64,000 nt of DNA from an uncultured Acidimicrobiales bacterium (GCA_938021675.1 CALIFY010000024.1:1-64000), one strand, 5' to 3'. Shown: positions 52,687-60,954, counted from the first letter of the stretch. Translations and numbers: made by a program. The notes: generated by a model from the sequence alone, not told the origin.

Positions 52687-54372
52687 CTAGACGATCGCTT
52701 TCTCAACATAGGTGCCGAACACCGTCTCCATGGCCGCCACCACTTCCTCGAGGGTGGCGTAGGCCCGCACGGCGTCGAGGATCGGTTCCATCATGTTCAC
52801 ACTCGAGTCGGAAGCGGCTGCCGTCACCGCGGCAAGGGCCGAAGCCACCGCATCCCCATCGCGTTGCGACTTCACGTTCTCCAACCGTTTGAGCTGATAA
52901 TCCTCGACATCGCTCCCGATTCGGAGGAGGTCCTGTTCACCGTCGTCGCCGTCGGTGAAGTCGTTCACCCCGACGATGATGCGCCGGCCAGCGTTGACCT
53001 CTCGTTCGAACCGATATGCGGACTCGGCAATATCTCCGACGAAGTATCCGTTTTCGATCCCGGCGTACACGCCCTCCAGAATGGAACCGTCGCCGATCTG
53101 GTCAAGGTGGGCGAAGACTGCCTCGGCTTGACGCTCCATCTCGTCGGTCATCCACTCCACGTAGGGGGCGCCGCCTAGCGGGTCGGCCACGTTTGCCGCC
53201 CCCGACTCATGAGCCACGATCTGCTGGGTCCGCAATGCGATCCTGGCCGCCTTCTCGGTTGGAAGGGCCAACGCCTCATCGTAGGAGTCGGTGTGGAGGC
53301 TCTGTGTACCACCGAGCGCGCCGGCCAGGGCCTGGATAGCGACCCGGGCGATGTTGATCTCCGGCTGCTGAGCGGTGAGCGAAACGCCGGCGGTTTGGGT
53401 GTGGAAGCGACACAACATCGATCGCTCGTTTTTGGCCCCGTATCGTTCTTTCATCCACCGGGCCCAGATTCGGCGGGCCGCTCGGAACTTGCCTATCTCC
53501 TCGAAGAAATCGATGTGTGAGTTGAAAAAGAAGCTGAGGCGAGGAGCGAACACATCGACGTCAACCCCCGCCGCCATGGCCGCTTCCACGTAGGCGAAGC
53601 CGTTGGCCAATGTAAATGCCAGTTCTTGGGCGGCCGTGCTGCCGGCTTCACGGATGTGGTAACCGGAGATCGAGATCGGGTGCCACTTCGGCATCTCGGC
53701 GGCGGCAAACCTGACCATGTCGGTGATGATCCGCACCGAAGGCCGGGGAGGATAGATGTACTCCTTCTGGGCCTGGTACTCCTTGAAGATGTCGTTCTGG
53801 ATGGTGCCGGCCAGTTTGTCTCGGGGCACGCCGTTTTTCTCGGCCACCGCGATGTACATGGCAAAGACGATGGCGGCCGGACCGTTGATCGTCATCGATG
53901 TCGACACCGACCCGAGGTCGATGCCGGCGTACAGGTCTTCCATGTCGGCCAGGCTGTCGACGGCGACGCCGGCCCGACCGACTTCGCCGACCGACCACGG
54001 TGAGTCGGAGTCCCGACCCATCAGCGTTGGCATGTCGAAGGCGGTCGAAAGGCCACCGCCACCGTTGCGAAGGATGTCGTGGAACCGAGCATTGGTGTCT
54101 TCGGCTGTGCCGAAACCGGCGAACATCCGCATCGTCCACAACCGTGACCGGTACATCGAGGAATAGACGCCACGGGTGTAGGGGTATTGACCGGGATAGG
54201 GGCCGTCGCCGTACACCGGTTCGACCGGCACCCCCGACATCGTCTCAAACGGCACATCCCGGAGGGGCGATGCCTCATATGCTTCCCGGAACGCTTGGTA
54301 CTCCGGCGACTCGGTCGCTGTATAACGTTCGTCGTCTTTGTCAGAGTGTTCTGGTTCTATCCCAACGACCAT
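52687..54372 (-). CDS. B12-dependent acyl-CoA mutase large subunit
   Basis: Start ATG 54372 gives 561 residues and avoids overlap with tryptophan dioxygenase; the longer frame is unlikely. It is the catalytic TIM-barrel subunit of the methylmalonyl/isobutyryl-CoA mutase family: YPYTRGVYSSMY, TIQNDIFKEY, ISISGYHIREAGS, GGTQSLHTDSYDEAL. The two-subunit split resembles isobutyryl- and 2-hydroxyisobutyryl-CoA mutases. By alignment from memory, Tyr70 corresponds to the methylmalonyl-CoA mutase Tyr89, but Gln202 stands where that enzyme has Arg207, the residue that holds the substrate carboxylate. A substrate other than methylmalonyl-CoA is therefore possible. It follows tryptophan dioxygenase by 88 bp. 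Confidence 0.9.
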   Translation of the reverse strand: MVVGIEPEHSDKDDERYTATESPEYQAFREAYEASPLRDVPFETMSGVPVEPVYGDGPYPGQYPYTRGVYSSMYRSRLWTMRMFAGFGTAEDTNARFHDILRNGGGGLSTAFDMPTLMGRDSDSPWSVGEVGRAGVAVDSLADMEDLYAGIDLGSVSTSMTINGPAAIVFAMYIAVAEKNGVPRDKLAGTIQNDIFKEYQAQKEYIYPPRPSVRIITDMVRFAAAEMPKWHPISISGYHIREAGSTAAQELAFTLANGFAYVEAAMAAGVDVDVFAPRLSFFFNSHIDFFEEIGKFRAARRIWARWMKERYGAKNERSMLCRFHTQTAGVSLTAQQPEINIARVAIQALAGALGGTQSLHTDSYDEALALPTEKAARIALRTQQIVAHESGAANVADPLGGAPYVEWMTDEMERQAEAVFAHLDQIGDGSILEGVYAGIENGYFVGDIAESAYRFEREVNAGRRIIVGVNDFTDGDDGEQDLLRIGSDVEDYQLKRLENVKSQRDGDAVASALAAVTAAASDSSVNMMEPILDAVRAYATLEEVVAAMETVFGTYVEKAIV

Positions 54373-54460
54373 AGCGATGATTGTCTCATAGGTGCCAAAC
54401 GACAAACGAGCCGAGACCAACCGGGGCCGACCGGGGCAAACCAGGTGACCTCGGCAGCGC

Positions 54461-55246
54461 TCACAGGACGGCCCGAATGGCCCACAGGTCGGGGAATACC
54501 GGCCGAAACAGTGTGGACCGGAGATACTCAACGCCGCTGGAGCCGCCGGTCCCGACTTTGCCGCCAATGGTGCGCTGGACCATCATCACGTGCCGGTACC
54601 GCCACTCTTGCATGCCCTCGTCGAGGTCGGTGAGAGCTTCGCACAACCGCATGAGCGGCGGGTCTCCCCGATACACCTCGATGAGCGCAGCCTGTACTCC
54701 TGTCGACGGCTCGGTCGGCGCTGTCACCTGGCGTTCGAGGAACTCGTCGGGGATGTCGTATCCCTGCCGGCACACGTAGGAGATAAAGGAGTCCCACAGG
54801 CACGGTCGCTCGAATCGGCGTTTGAGGTTGGCATGCTCACGAGGGTTGTCGACGAACCGCTCGAGGTGGGCCGACGATTTCTGGCCGAGCACGAACTCAA
54901 CCTCCCGGAACTGGGCGGACTGAAAGCCGGACGCGTTTGCCAAGAAACGCCGAAACGACTCAAACTCGAGCGGCGTCATCGTTTCGAGAACATCGAGTTG
55001 GGTGATCATCGTCTTTAGGATCTTCAGAACCCGCTGCAGCTGATGACCGCTGAGCGCTGGCCGATCGTCGTCGAGGTGCTCGACAAGCTCATCGATCTCG
55101 TGGAGCACCTGTTTGAACCAGAGCTCATAGATCTGGTGGATGATGATAAACAGCGTCTCGTCGTGCTCTTCTGGCTCGGACTTCGGCCGCTGCAACGACA
55201 GCAGCTCGTCTATCTTGAGGTAACTCCCATATGTGAGCTCCTGCAT
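54461..55246 (-). CDS. kynA: Tryptophan 2,3-dioxygenase
   Basis: The 261-residue haem enzyme opens the indole ring of tryptophan to N-formylkynurenine, the first step of the kynurenine pathway. Hallmarks: LTYGSYLKIDELLSLQ at the N-terminus, distal-side His37 in FIIIHQIYELWFKQ, substrate Arg114 in QFREVE, and proximal haem ligand His219 in WRYRHVMMV. GTGG near 232-235 is the substrate-binding loop. A GAGGAG site lies 6 bases before the ATG. It follows kynurenine monooxygenase by 9 bp. Length is at the short bacterial end of the family. Confidence 0.96.
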   Translation of the reverse strand: MQELTYGSYLKIDELLSLQRPKSEPEEHDETLFIIIHQIYELWFKQVLHEIDELVEHLDDDRPALSGHQLQRVLKILKTMITQLDVLETMTPLEFESFRRFLANASGFQSAQFREVEFVLGQKSSAHLERFVDNPREHANLKRRFERPCLWDSFISYVCRQGYDIPDEFLERQVTAPTEPSTGVQAALIEVYRGDPPLMRLCEALTDLDEGMQEWRYRHVMMVQRTIGGKVGTGGSSGVEYLRSTLFRPVFPDLWAIRAVL

Positions 55247-55255
55247 GAGTTCTCC

Positions 55256-56674
55256 TCAGATGGGGGTGGGAAGGGGCGACAGGTCTGACACCAGCTCCGA
55301 TGCCAACTCCCAATCAACTTGTGAGAGTTCGGTGACGCCGTCGGTCAATGTGGCAAAGATGGCGTTCTGACGTTGGGCCCGTTTTCGGACTTCGGCGTAA
55401 CGCATGGTGGTAAACATCACCATGCCGTATCGGGCCGCCACCTTGCTGGGAAACCGTCGCTCAAGCTCTAACGCCAGCTCACGGCGGATCAGATATTCCG
55501 GGTCGACAACGCTCGACCGCATCTCGACGTAGTTGTCGAGCGCCATATCGGCTATCGCATCGGCATCGGGTTTTCGATCGATTTCGTACTTCGAAAACGC
55601 CAATGACCGATCGTCTGGGTGCTGGCGAATGAGCCGGTCGAGTAGCCGACACGACTCCATCCCCAGGTTCATGCCTTGCCCATGGAACGGGACGATGGCG
55701 TGGGCCGCATCGCCGACCAGCACCGCGTCCCCGCCGACCGTCCACCCCTCGGTTCGAATGGTCGCCAGATCGCCGACCGGGTTGGCGAAGAACTGCTCGG
55801 TCACATCGGGTACGAGCGGAACGAAATCGGGGAATTGCCGTTCGAAGAATTGCATCACCGCTTCCGGCCGGTCGAGCGACTCGAAGCTGTCGACCGCTCC
55901 TCGTTTTGGCATGAACAACGTCACGGTGAAGTTGCCCTCCGGATTGGCCAACGCGATCAGCATGAACTCGTTTCTGGGCCAGACATGCAGAGCTTCAGGT
56001 TCCATGAGAAACCCGCCGCCCGGCGCGGCGGGAATGGTGAGTTCGGTGTACCCATGTTCGAGCTCATCTTCGACCGATGTCCCCCCGTTGGCCGCCAGCA
56101 CGGCTCGGCGGACGTTCGAGTCCGCTCCATCGCAGCCGAACAGCGTTCCGAACGACACCTCCTGTGGTTCGAGGGCGTCGTCGTAGTCGGTGAACGTGGC
56201 GGTCTTGGCCTCAAAGTCGACCTCACGACAGTAACGATCAAAATGCACCGTGACGAGACCGGTGGCCTCACAGGCGTCGAGCAAGATGGCGTTGAGGTCG
56301 CTACGGGAGACGGAATAGATGACATCGTCTGGGTCTAGACCGTATGGCTGGAGCTCTGGCGCCGAGGCTTTGGCCCCCGATGGAACGTCGGGGTGGACCA
56401 TACGCCCGGCCATCGGTACCAGAATGTTGGCCAGATCACCGAACAGCCCGAGATCGGTCAGCGCGGCGATTCCCCGGGCGGCCAGGGCGAGATTGATGGA
56501 CCTTCCGGCATCGATGTCGACCCGGCGGAGATCGGGTCGGCTCTCGTAGACAGACACCCGATGCCCTTGCCGGGCGAGGAACAGGGCCATCAGAGACCCG
56601 ACCTGTCCGCCCCCGACCACGACAACCGGCCCGTCCTCACCGAGAGCTAACGGAGATGAGGGTTGGCTGTTCAC
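55256..56674 (-). CDS. kmo: Kynurenine 3-monooxygenase
   Basis: Start GTG 56674 lies inside the kynureninase stop (GTGA), giving 472 residues; a longer frame would overlap kynureninase by over 100 bp. The flavoprotein uses NADPH and O2 to make 3-hydroxykynurenine. It has the FAD dinucleotide fold VVVVGGGQVGSLMALFLARQG, the DIDAGRSINLALAARG segment typical of KMO, and the second FAD motif VLVGDAAHAIVPFHGQGMNLG. A hydrophobic C-terminal membrane anchor, found in eukaryotic KMO, is absent as in bacterial forms. Coupled to kynureninase upstream and tryptophan dioxygenase downstream. Confidence 0.95.
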   Translation of the reverse strand: MNSQPSSPLALGEDGPVVVVGGGQVGSLMALFLARQGHRVSVYESRPDLRRVDIDAGRSINLALAARGIAALTDLGLFGDLANILVPMAGRMVHPDVPSGAKASAPELQPYGLDPDDVIYSVSRSDLNAILLDACEATGLVTVHFDRYCREVDFEAKTATFTDYDDALEPQEVSFGTLFGCDGADSNVRRAVLAANGGTSVEDELEHGYTELTIPAAPGGGFLMEPEALHVWPRNEFMLIALANPEGNFTVTLFMPKRGAVDSFESLDRPEAVMQFFERQFPDFVPLVPDVTEQFFANPVGDLATIRTEGWTVGGDAVLVGDAAHAIVPFHGQGMNLGMESCRLLDRLIRQHPDDRSLAFSKYEIDRKPDADAIADMALDNYVEMRSSVVDPEYLIRRELALELERRFPSKVAARYGMVMFTTMRYAEVRKRAQRQNAIFATLTDGVTELSQVDWELASELVSDLSPLPTPI

Positions 56675-57966
56675 ACCACGCCATCCAGAATCTCGACGAA
56701 CCGGTGGATCTCGACAAACGAGGTGTAGAGCGGCACCGGCGCCACCCGAATGACCCGCGGCTCCCGCCAATCGCACATCACTCCAGCGGCCTTGAGCGAC
56801 TCATAGACCTGTCGCCCATCCCGACCTTTGTCGGTGACCTTGATGGCATATTGGCACCCCCGCTCGGCCAACGATCGGGGCGTGATGACCTCGACCCGTT
56901 CACCGATGACCTCGTCGAGTAGCTGGTCGAGGAACGCGATCTGACGCTCGGATTTGCGGCGGAGGGTCGGCATTCCTCCCGCCCGTTCGAAAACGTCGAG
57001 CGACGCCCGACAGGCGGCCATCGACAAGATGGGAGCGTTGCTCAGCTGCCATGACTCGACCGTATCGATCGGATCGAAGGTGGTGGACATTTCGAACCGT
57101 GTCGCTTTGTTGGTCCCCCACCACCCAAGGAACTTCGGTAGCGTTTGGTCGGCTATGTGCCGCTGGTGTACGAAGCATCCGCCGACGCCACCCGGTCCGC
57201 TGTTGAGATACTTGTAGCTGCACCAGGCAGCGAAATCGGCGGCCCACCCATGGAGGTCGAGCTCGATATTGCCCGCGGCGTGGGCCAGGTCGAACCCGAC
57301 GACCGCCCCGACCGCGTGACCGGCGGCGACAAGATCGGCTATTGGCAACACCTGACCGGTGTAGTACTGCACGCCGGGCAGAAGCACCAGGGCCAACTCT
57401 TCGCCGTGCTCGGCGATTGCAGCCAGGACGTCGTCGACGTCGAGCAGCTCCTGGCCGGGCCTTGGGCCAACGGTGACCAGGGAGGATGTCGGATCGAGAC
57501 CGCGCTGACGGATCTGTGATTCGACGGCGAAGTGGTCGGAGGGAAAGGCGTGTTCCTCGATCAGGATCTTGTGGCGAGTGGGGGTCGGCCGGTAGAAGCT
57601 GACCATCAGCAGGTGCAGGTTGACCGTGAGGCTGTTCATGACGACGACCTCGGACGGCAAACCGCCGACGATGGCCGCCATTTGCGCCGTCAGCAGCTCG
57701 TGATACGACTCCCACGGTGCGTCACCACTGAAGTGACCCTCTACACCGAGCGTGGCCCACCGGTCGAGCTCGGCGCCAACGTGCCGAGCGGTCGACATCG
57801 TCGGCAACCCCAATGAGTTCCCGACGAGATACACGACTTCGGCACCGTCGGGCCGACGCGGTCGATGAAAGGCGGAGCGAAACTCGGCCAGGGGATCTTC
57901 GGCGTCCAGGGTGACCGCCTCGGAGCGGGCGGCGACCAGCGACGCGGTCGCCTGCGATCCGGTCAC
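56671..57966 (-). CDS. kynU: Kynureninase
   Basis: The 431-residue PLP enzyme splits kynurenine or 3-hydroxykynurenine to (3-hydroxy)anthranilate plus alanine. Visible: YLVGNSLGLP near 46, Asp226 and His229 in GFDLAHAAGN, and Schiff-base Lys252 in CSYKYLNSGPGG. Start GTG 57966 lies inside the stop of the preceding binding-fold gene (GTGA), and its own stop overlaps kmo in the same way, so three genes are translated as a chain. Beside kmo and 3-hydroxyanthranilate dioxygenase it should act mainly on 3-hydroxykynurenine. Confidence 0.96.
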   Translation of the reverse strand: MTGSQATASLVAARSEAVTLDAEDPLAEFRSAFHRPRRPDGAEVVYLVGNSLGLPTMSTARHVGAELDRWATLGVEGHFSGDAPWESYHELLTAQMAAIVGGLPSEVVVMNSLTVNLHLLMVSFYRPTPTRHKILIEEHAFPSDHFAVESQIRQRGLDPTSSLVTVGPRPGQELLDVDDVLAAIAEHGEELALVLLPGVQYYTGQVLPIADLVAAGHAVGAVVGFDLAHAAGNIELDLHGWAADFAAWCSYKYLNSGPGGVGGCFVHQRHIADQTLPKFLGWWGTNKATRFEMSTTFDPIDTVESWQLSNAPILSMAACRASLDVFERAGGMPTLRRKSERQIAFLDQLLDEVIGERVEVITPRSLAERGCQYAIKVTDKGRDGRQVYESLKAAGVMCDWREPRVIRVAPVPLYTSFVEIHRFVEILDGVV

Positions 57967-58778
57967 GCAACCCCAGCTCGGTCAAGCGTCTCGAGTACGT
58001 TCGACGCGATCGTCGGGTCCATGGCCGATCGGGGGGCGAACGTGGTGGTCGACAACCAGGACTCGACCGTCTCGGTGTCTAGGTCGTACCGCTCGGCGAG
58101 CTCGTCGGCGACACCGGGGCGGGCATGAAGACGTCCCGCTTCGGCCACTACCGCGTCGACGACGCGGCCGACGTCGGTGGTTCGCCCGTTGAGAACCTCA
58201 TCTCGTGCCGCTATCACAAACGAGGGCCATGGCGTGGTTTGGACGCCGAGCTGCCGGAACCGGCCAGCGGTGACCAGCGGCCGGGTCATGTGCTGCTCCC
58301 AGAGAAACAGGTCCGATTCACCGGCAGCAAAGGACTTCACCGCGCCATCGAGGTTCTTTACCACCACGAACTGGGTCGGTTCTACGTCAAAGCCGTGGCG
58401 TTCGGCGTGGACGAAGGCCATGAGGTGAGAACCGGAATTGAAGCGGGAGATGGCAATTCTTGCGCCTTGCAGTTGCTCCTCGCGTTCGACCGTAGAGCAG
58501 GCCGGCACGAACACGCCCCACTGCAACGGAGTCTCGACGTACACCTGTAGGACGGTGATGGGCAGCCCGTTGGAGATGGCGGTCACCGTGCCTTCGGTCA
58601 GGGCGCTGACGACGTCGAGCTCGCCCCGCTCGAGTTTTGCCATCATTTCGCCGGTACCGCCGTGTTGATCTTCCCAGGTGACCACCACATCAGTCAGTTC
58701 CTCGGAGGCCATCGCAAGGTGCCAGGGCAGGTTGAAGTGTTCCGGCACGCCACCGAGACGAAGCGGGGAATGGCTCAT
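57963..58778 (-). CDS. Cytosolic periplasmic-binding-fold protein leading the kynurenine operon
   Basis: The 271-residue protein has an NMT1/SsuA-type type II periplasmic-binding fold: LRLGGVPEHFNLPWHLA as first strand and helix, WEDQHGGTGEMMAKLERGELDV, then SRFNSGSHLMAF. It has no signal peptide, lipobox or membrane segment; the fold begins at residue 5, so it is cytosolic. It looks like the signal-less family typified by Candida Ca3427, whose function is unknown as far as I recall. No permease or ATPase gene is near. It is the first gene of the operon and its stop overlaps the kynureninase GTG. A ligand-binding, carrier or enzyme role in tryptophan breakdown is inferred from that coupling only. 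Confidence 0.8.
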   Translation of the reverse strand: MSHSPLRLGGVPEHFNLPWHLAMASEELTDVVVTWEDQHGGTGEMMAKLERGELDVVSALTEGTVTAISNGLPITVLQVYVETPLQWGVFVPACSTVEREEQLQGARIAISRFNSGSHLMAFVHAERHGFDVEPTQFVVVKNLDGAVKSFAAGESDLFLWEQHMTRPLVTAGRFRQLGVQTTPWPSFVIAARDEVLNGRTTDVGRVVDAVVAEAGRLHARPGVADELAERYDLDTETVESWLSTTTFAPRSAMDPTIASNVLETLDRAGVA

Positions 58779-58784
58779 TGGTCG

Positions 58785-58790
58785 AGCCTA
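58785..58790 (-). promoter_or_regulatory. -10 element for the kynurenine operon, probably leaderless
   Basis: On the minus strand TAGGCT is followed by 6 bases and the ATG at 58778, the spacing of a leaderless start. No Shine-Dalgarno site is present and no clear -35 was found. Confidence 0.4.
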
Positions 58791-58860
58791 ACCTTGGACG
58801 TCGGCACGGAATCCTTCTTGTCACCGGATTTATGTCACCTCGACTAGTATTGGGCCTACT

Positions 58861-59655
58861 GTGGATTCTCCTTCGTCCGATCGGCCTGATAGGCGAGCAA
58901 TCGACAATGAACGACCGGACCGACGAGCCACCGTCGCCGGTTCGGTCGACGATGGTGATGGTTTGGCCACGGGGTTGACGTCTCTGCGGTCTGCGGCCCG
59001 AGCGTTTATGGGCTACCGCTCGCCTCAAGTCATCGTTTTGGGGGTGGTGATGGCTGTCGGGGCTCGCGTCTTGGTTTCCGCGGCCACCGAGACGGCTTGG
59101 TGGTCCCGGTGGGATGTGCTGGCCGTGGCCGTCGTCGTGTCGCTCATCCCGTTGTTCGAGTGGATGGTCCATCTGCTGGTACTCCACGCCGAACCGCGAC
59201 GAATAGGCGGACTTACGATCGACACCGGATTCGGTCACCGGCAGCACCACCTGAATCCGGCCATCATTGACTCCGTACTTCTCCGCGGCCTCGAAGCGGG
59301 TCTTTTTCAAGCCATCAATGCCTCGGTGGTGGTCGCCATCATCGGTGTTCCGTTGTCGATACTGGAGGCACCGGTGGTCGGACCCGTCCTCACCGGGGTT
59401 GTGGCCGCCGTCGTCGGTCTGGCCCACTATGAGTGGTCCCACTTCCTGTTTCACGTCTCCTATCGGCCAAAGACTCGCTACTACCGGCGTCTGAAGGCCA
59501 ACCACCGGCTGCACCATTGGCGCAATGAGCGGTATTGGCTCGGGGTAACGACCAATCTCGGCGACCGACTGCTTCGGACCTACCCGGCAAAAGGCGATGT
59601 CCCCCGATCTCCGACAGCCAAGACGCTGGGCATCGAGCCCGAGGTCGGTCGGTAG
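58861..59655 (+). CDS. Fatty-acid hydroxylase/sterol-desaturase superfamily membrane enzyme
   Basis: The 264-residue protein starts at GTG. A Ser/Asp/Arg-rich N-terminus of about 45 residues precedes about four helices. The di-iron histidine clusters are present: HRQHH near 127, HYEWSHFLFH near 185 and HRLHHW near 217. This is the FA_hydroxylase pattern shared by sterol desaturases, carotene hydroxylases and fatty-acid 2-hydroxylases, which oxidise lipids at the membrane using O2. The exact lipid is unknown. It is divergent from the kynurenine operon and 110 bp upstream of the MarR gene. Confidence 0.8.
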   Translation: MDSPSSDRPDRRAIDNERPDRRATVAGSVDDGDGLATGLTSLRSAARAFMGYRSPQVIVLGVVMAVGARVLVSAATETAWWSRWDVLAVAVVVSLIPLFEWMVHLLVLHAEPRRIGGLTIDTGFGHRQHHLNPAIIDSVLLRGLEAGLFQAINASVVVAIIGVPLSILEAPVVGPVLTGVVAAVVGLAHYEWSHFLFHVSYRPKTRYYRRLKANHRLHHWRNERYWLGVTTNLGDRLLRTYPAKGDVPRSPTAKTLGIEPEVGR

Positions 59656-59716
59656 CACCGCCTCTTCCGTGGCCGATCGGGGTTGGTCGGAGCCACCCGG
59701 ACCCTGCCCGGAGGTC

Positions 59717-59759
59717 CATTCGTATGAATATTGACGCTCCATTGAGATGAATGTAGTTT
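59717..59759 (+). promoter_or_regulatory. Leaderless promoter with repeat operators before the MarR gene
   Basis: TTGACG at 59731-59736, a 17-bp spacer, TAGTTT at 59754-59759 and 6 bases to the ATG at 59766 form a near-textbook promoter for a leaderless message. Two similar 13-base sites, CATTCGTATGAAT (59717-59729) and CATTGAGATGAAT (59740-59752), lie 23 bases apart, the second filling most of the spacer. They are partly palindromic and are good candidates for autoregulation by the MarR protein. Confidence 0.6.
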
Positions 59760-59765
59760 GTCGCC

Positions 59766-60263
59766 ATGCCAGACGGCAAGTTTCTCGACCAGTACCTTCC
59801 GTATCTTCTCCGGCGGGCGGACCAAGCGCTCTCGGCTCGGTTCTACGAAGAACTGAACACTCGAGGCATCGCCCGTTCGGAGTGGCGGGTGCTGGCCGTT
59901 CTCTTCGAACACCGCTCGCTTTCGATTCGAGAACTCACCGAGAGATCGCTGTCCCCTCAGCCCACGGTCACCCACGCCGTGACCCGCCTAGAAGCCCGGG
60001 GATTGGTGGTTCGTTGCAAGGGAACCGACGATCGCCGTCAGCGGTTTGTCTCCACAACACCCGATGGCGATGACCTCGCATCGTCGCTGTTCGTCGAGGC
60101 CAGACGACTCGAAGAGGCGGTGCTGGTCAACGCAGGCGTCGACGACCCTCACGGCCTGCTCGCCGAACTCTCGCGGCTCATCGACAACCTCGAACGAACC
60201 GAGAAGCTAGACACAACCCCCGGCAAAACCCCTGCCACGGCCCACGAAACGGTGGATTCATGA
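59766..60263 (+). CDS. MarR-family transcriptional regulator
   Basis: The 165-residue protein has the winged helix-turn-helix of MarR: LSIRELTERSLSPQPTVTHAVTRLEARGLV (about 58-86) and the wing DDRRQRFVSTTPDG (about 92-106), between N- and C-terminal dimerisation helices. It is coupled (ATGA overlap) to 3-hydroxyanthranilate dioxygenase and lies next to the kynurenine operon, so a kynurenine-pathway metabolite is the likely effector and the divergent operon a likely target. The message appears to be leaderless. The C-terminal 20 residues are Thr/Pro/Ala-rich and probably flexible. Confidence 0.9.
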   Translation: MPDGKFLDQYLPYLLRRADQALSARFYEELNTRGIARSEWRVLAVLFEHRSLSIRELTERSLSPQPTVTHAVTRLEARGLVVRCKGTDDRRQRFVSTTPDGDDLASSLFVEARRLEEAVLVNAGVDDPHGLLAELSRLIDNLERTEKLDTTPGKTPATAHETVDS

Positions 60264-60841
60264 ATTCAAACACCAGCGGCGAGGCCGCCACAACCGATCC
60301 GTCAAACCCCAAAGATCGCCGCCCCTTCAACCTCTGGGGGTGGATCGATGCCCACCGCCATGAACTGAAACCACCCGTATCCAACAAACAGGTGTGGCGC
60401 GAAGCGGACATGATCGTGATGATCGTCGGCGGCGGAAATCAGCGGAACGATTTCCACGACGATCCACGGGAGGAGTTCTTCTATCAGATCAAGGGCGACA
60501 TGATCTTGCAGATCTGGCCCGCCGAAGGCACCGAACCATACGATATGCCGATCTGTGAGGGCGAGATCTACCTTCTCCCTCCCCATCTGCGGCACTCGCC
60601 CCAACGACCTGACCCAGACTCGATCGGCCTCGTGGTCGAGTATCAACGCCGGCCCGGCGAGCTGGACGGATTCGAGTGGGCGTGCCCCAATTGCGCACAC
60701 GTCGTGCACCGAGTCGACGTTCAGGTGCAACAAATCGACAAAGATTTGCCTCCGCTGTTCGCCGCGTTCCACGAAGACCCCGAGGCCAGACGGTGCCAGA
60801 ACTGCGGCACGGTTCACCCCGGCAAGCTCGTCACCGAGTGA
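60260..60841 (+). CDS. nbaC: 3-Hydroxyanthranilate 3,4-dioxygenase
   Basis: The 193-residue cupin converts 3-hydroxyanthranilate to 2-amino-3-carboxymuconate semialdehyde, which cyclises to quinolinate for NAD synthesis. Iron ligands appear as His66 and Glu72 (HDDPREEFFYQ) and His112 (LRHSPQRP). The second, rubredoxin-like iron site of bacterial enzymes is present as Cys142/Cys145 and Cys179/Cys182. Start ATG 60260 overlaps the MarR stop (ATGA), with an N-terminal extension of about 20 residues. It completes the pathway encoded by the minus-strand operon at 54-58 kb. Confidence 0.95.
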   Translation: MNSNTSGEAATTDPSNPKDRRPFNLWGWIDAHRHELKPPVSNKQVWREADMIVMIVGGGNQRNDFHDDPREEFFYQIKGDMILQIWPAEGTEPYDMPICEGEIYLLPPHLRHSPQRPDPDSIGLVVEYQRRPGELDGFEWACPNCAHVVHRVDVQVQQIDKDLPPLFAAFHEDPEARRCQNCGTVHPGKLVTE

Positions 60842-60954
60842 GGCAAGTAGTTCGAATCACCAAAAAAGATGGGCGGACCAGGAACAAACGGTTCCTAATC
60901 GGACACCAAACGTCATAAGGCTGACAAGTCGCCGGGTAGTGCGATGGCCTGCGT

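Noticed and set aside
58690-59742. Minus-strand frame of 350 codons opposite the hydroxylase gene
   Set aside because: It is antisense to a clear di-iron hydroxylase and its translation is low-complexity and Arg/His-rich with no family likeness.
60845-60860. tRNA T-loop-like GTTCGAATC
   Set aside because: No acceptor or anticodon stem can be built around it; the upstream side is the end of the dioxygenase gene.
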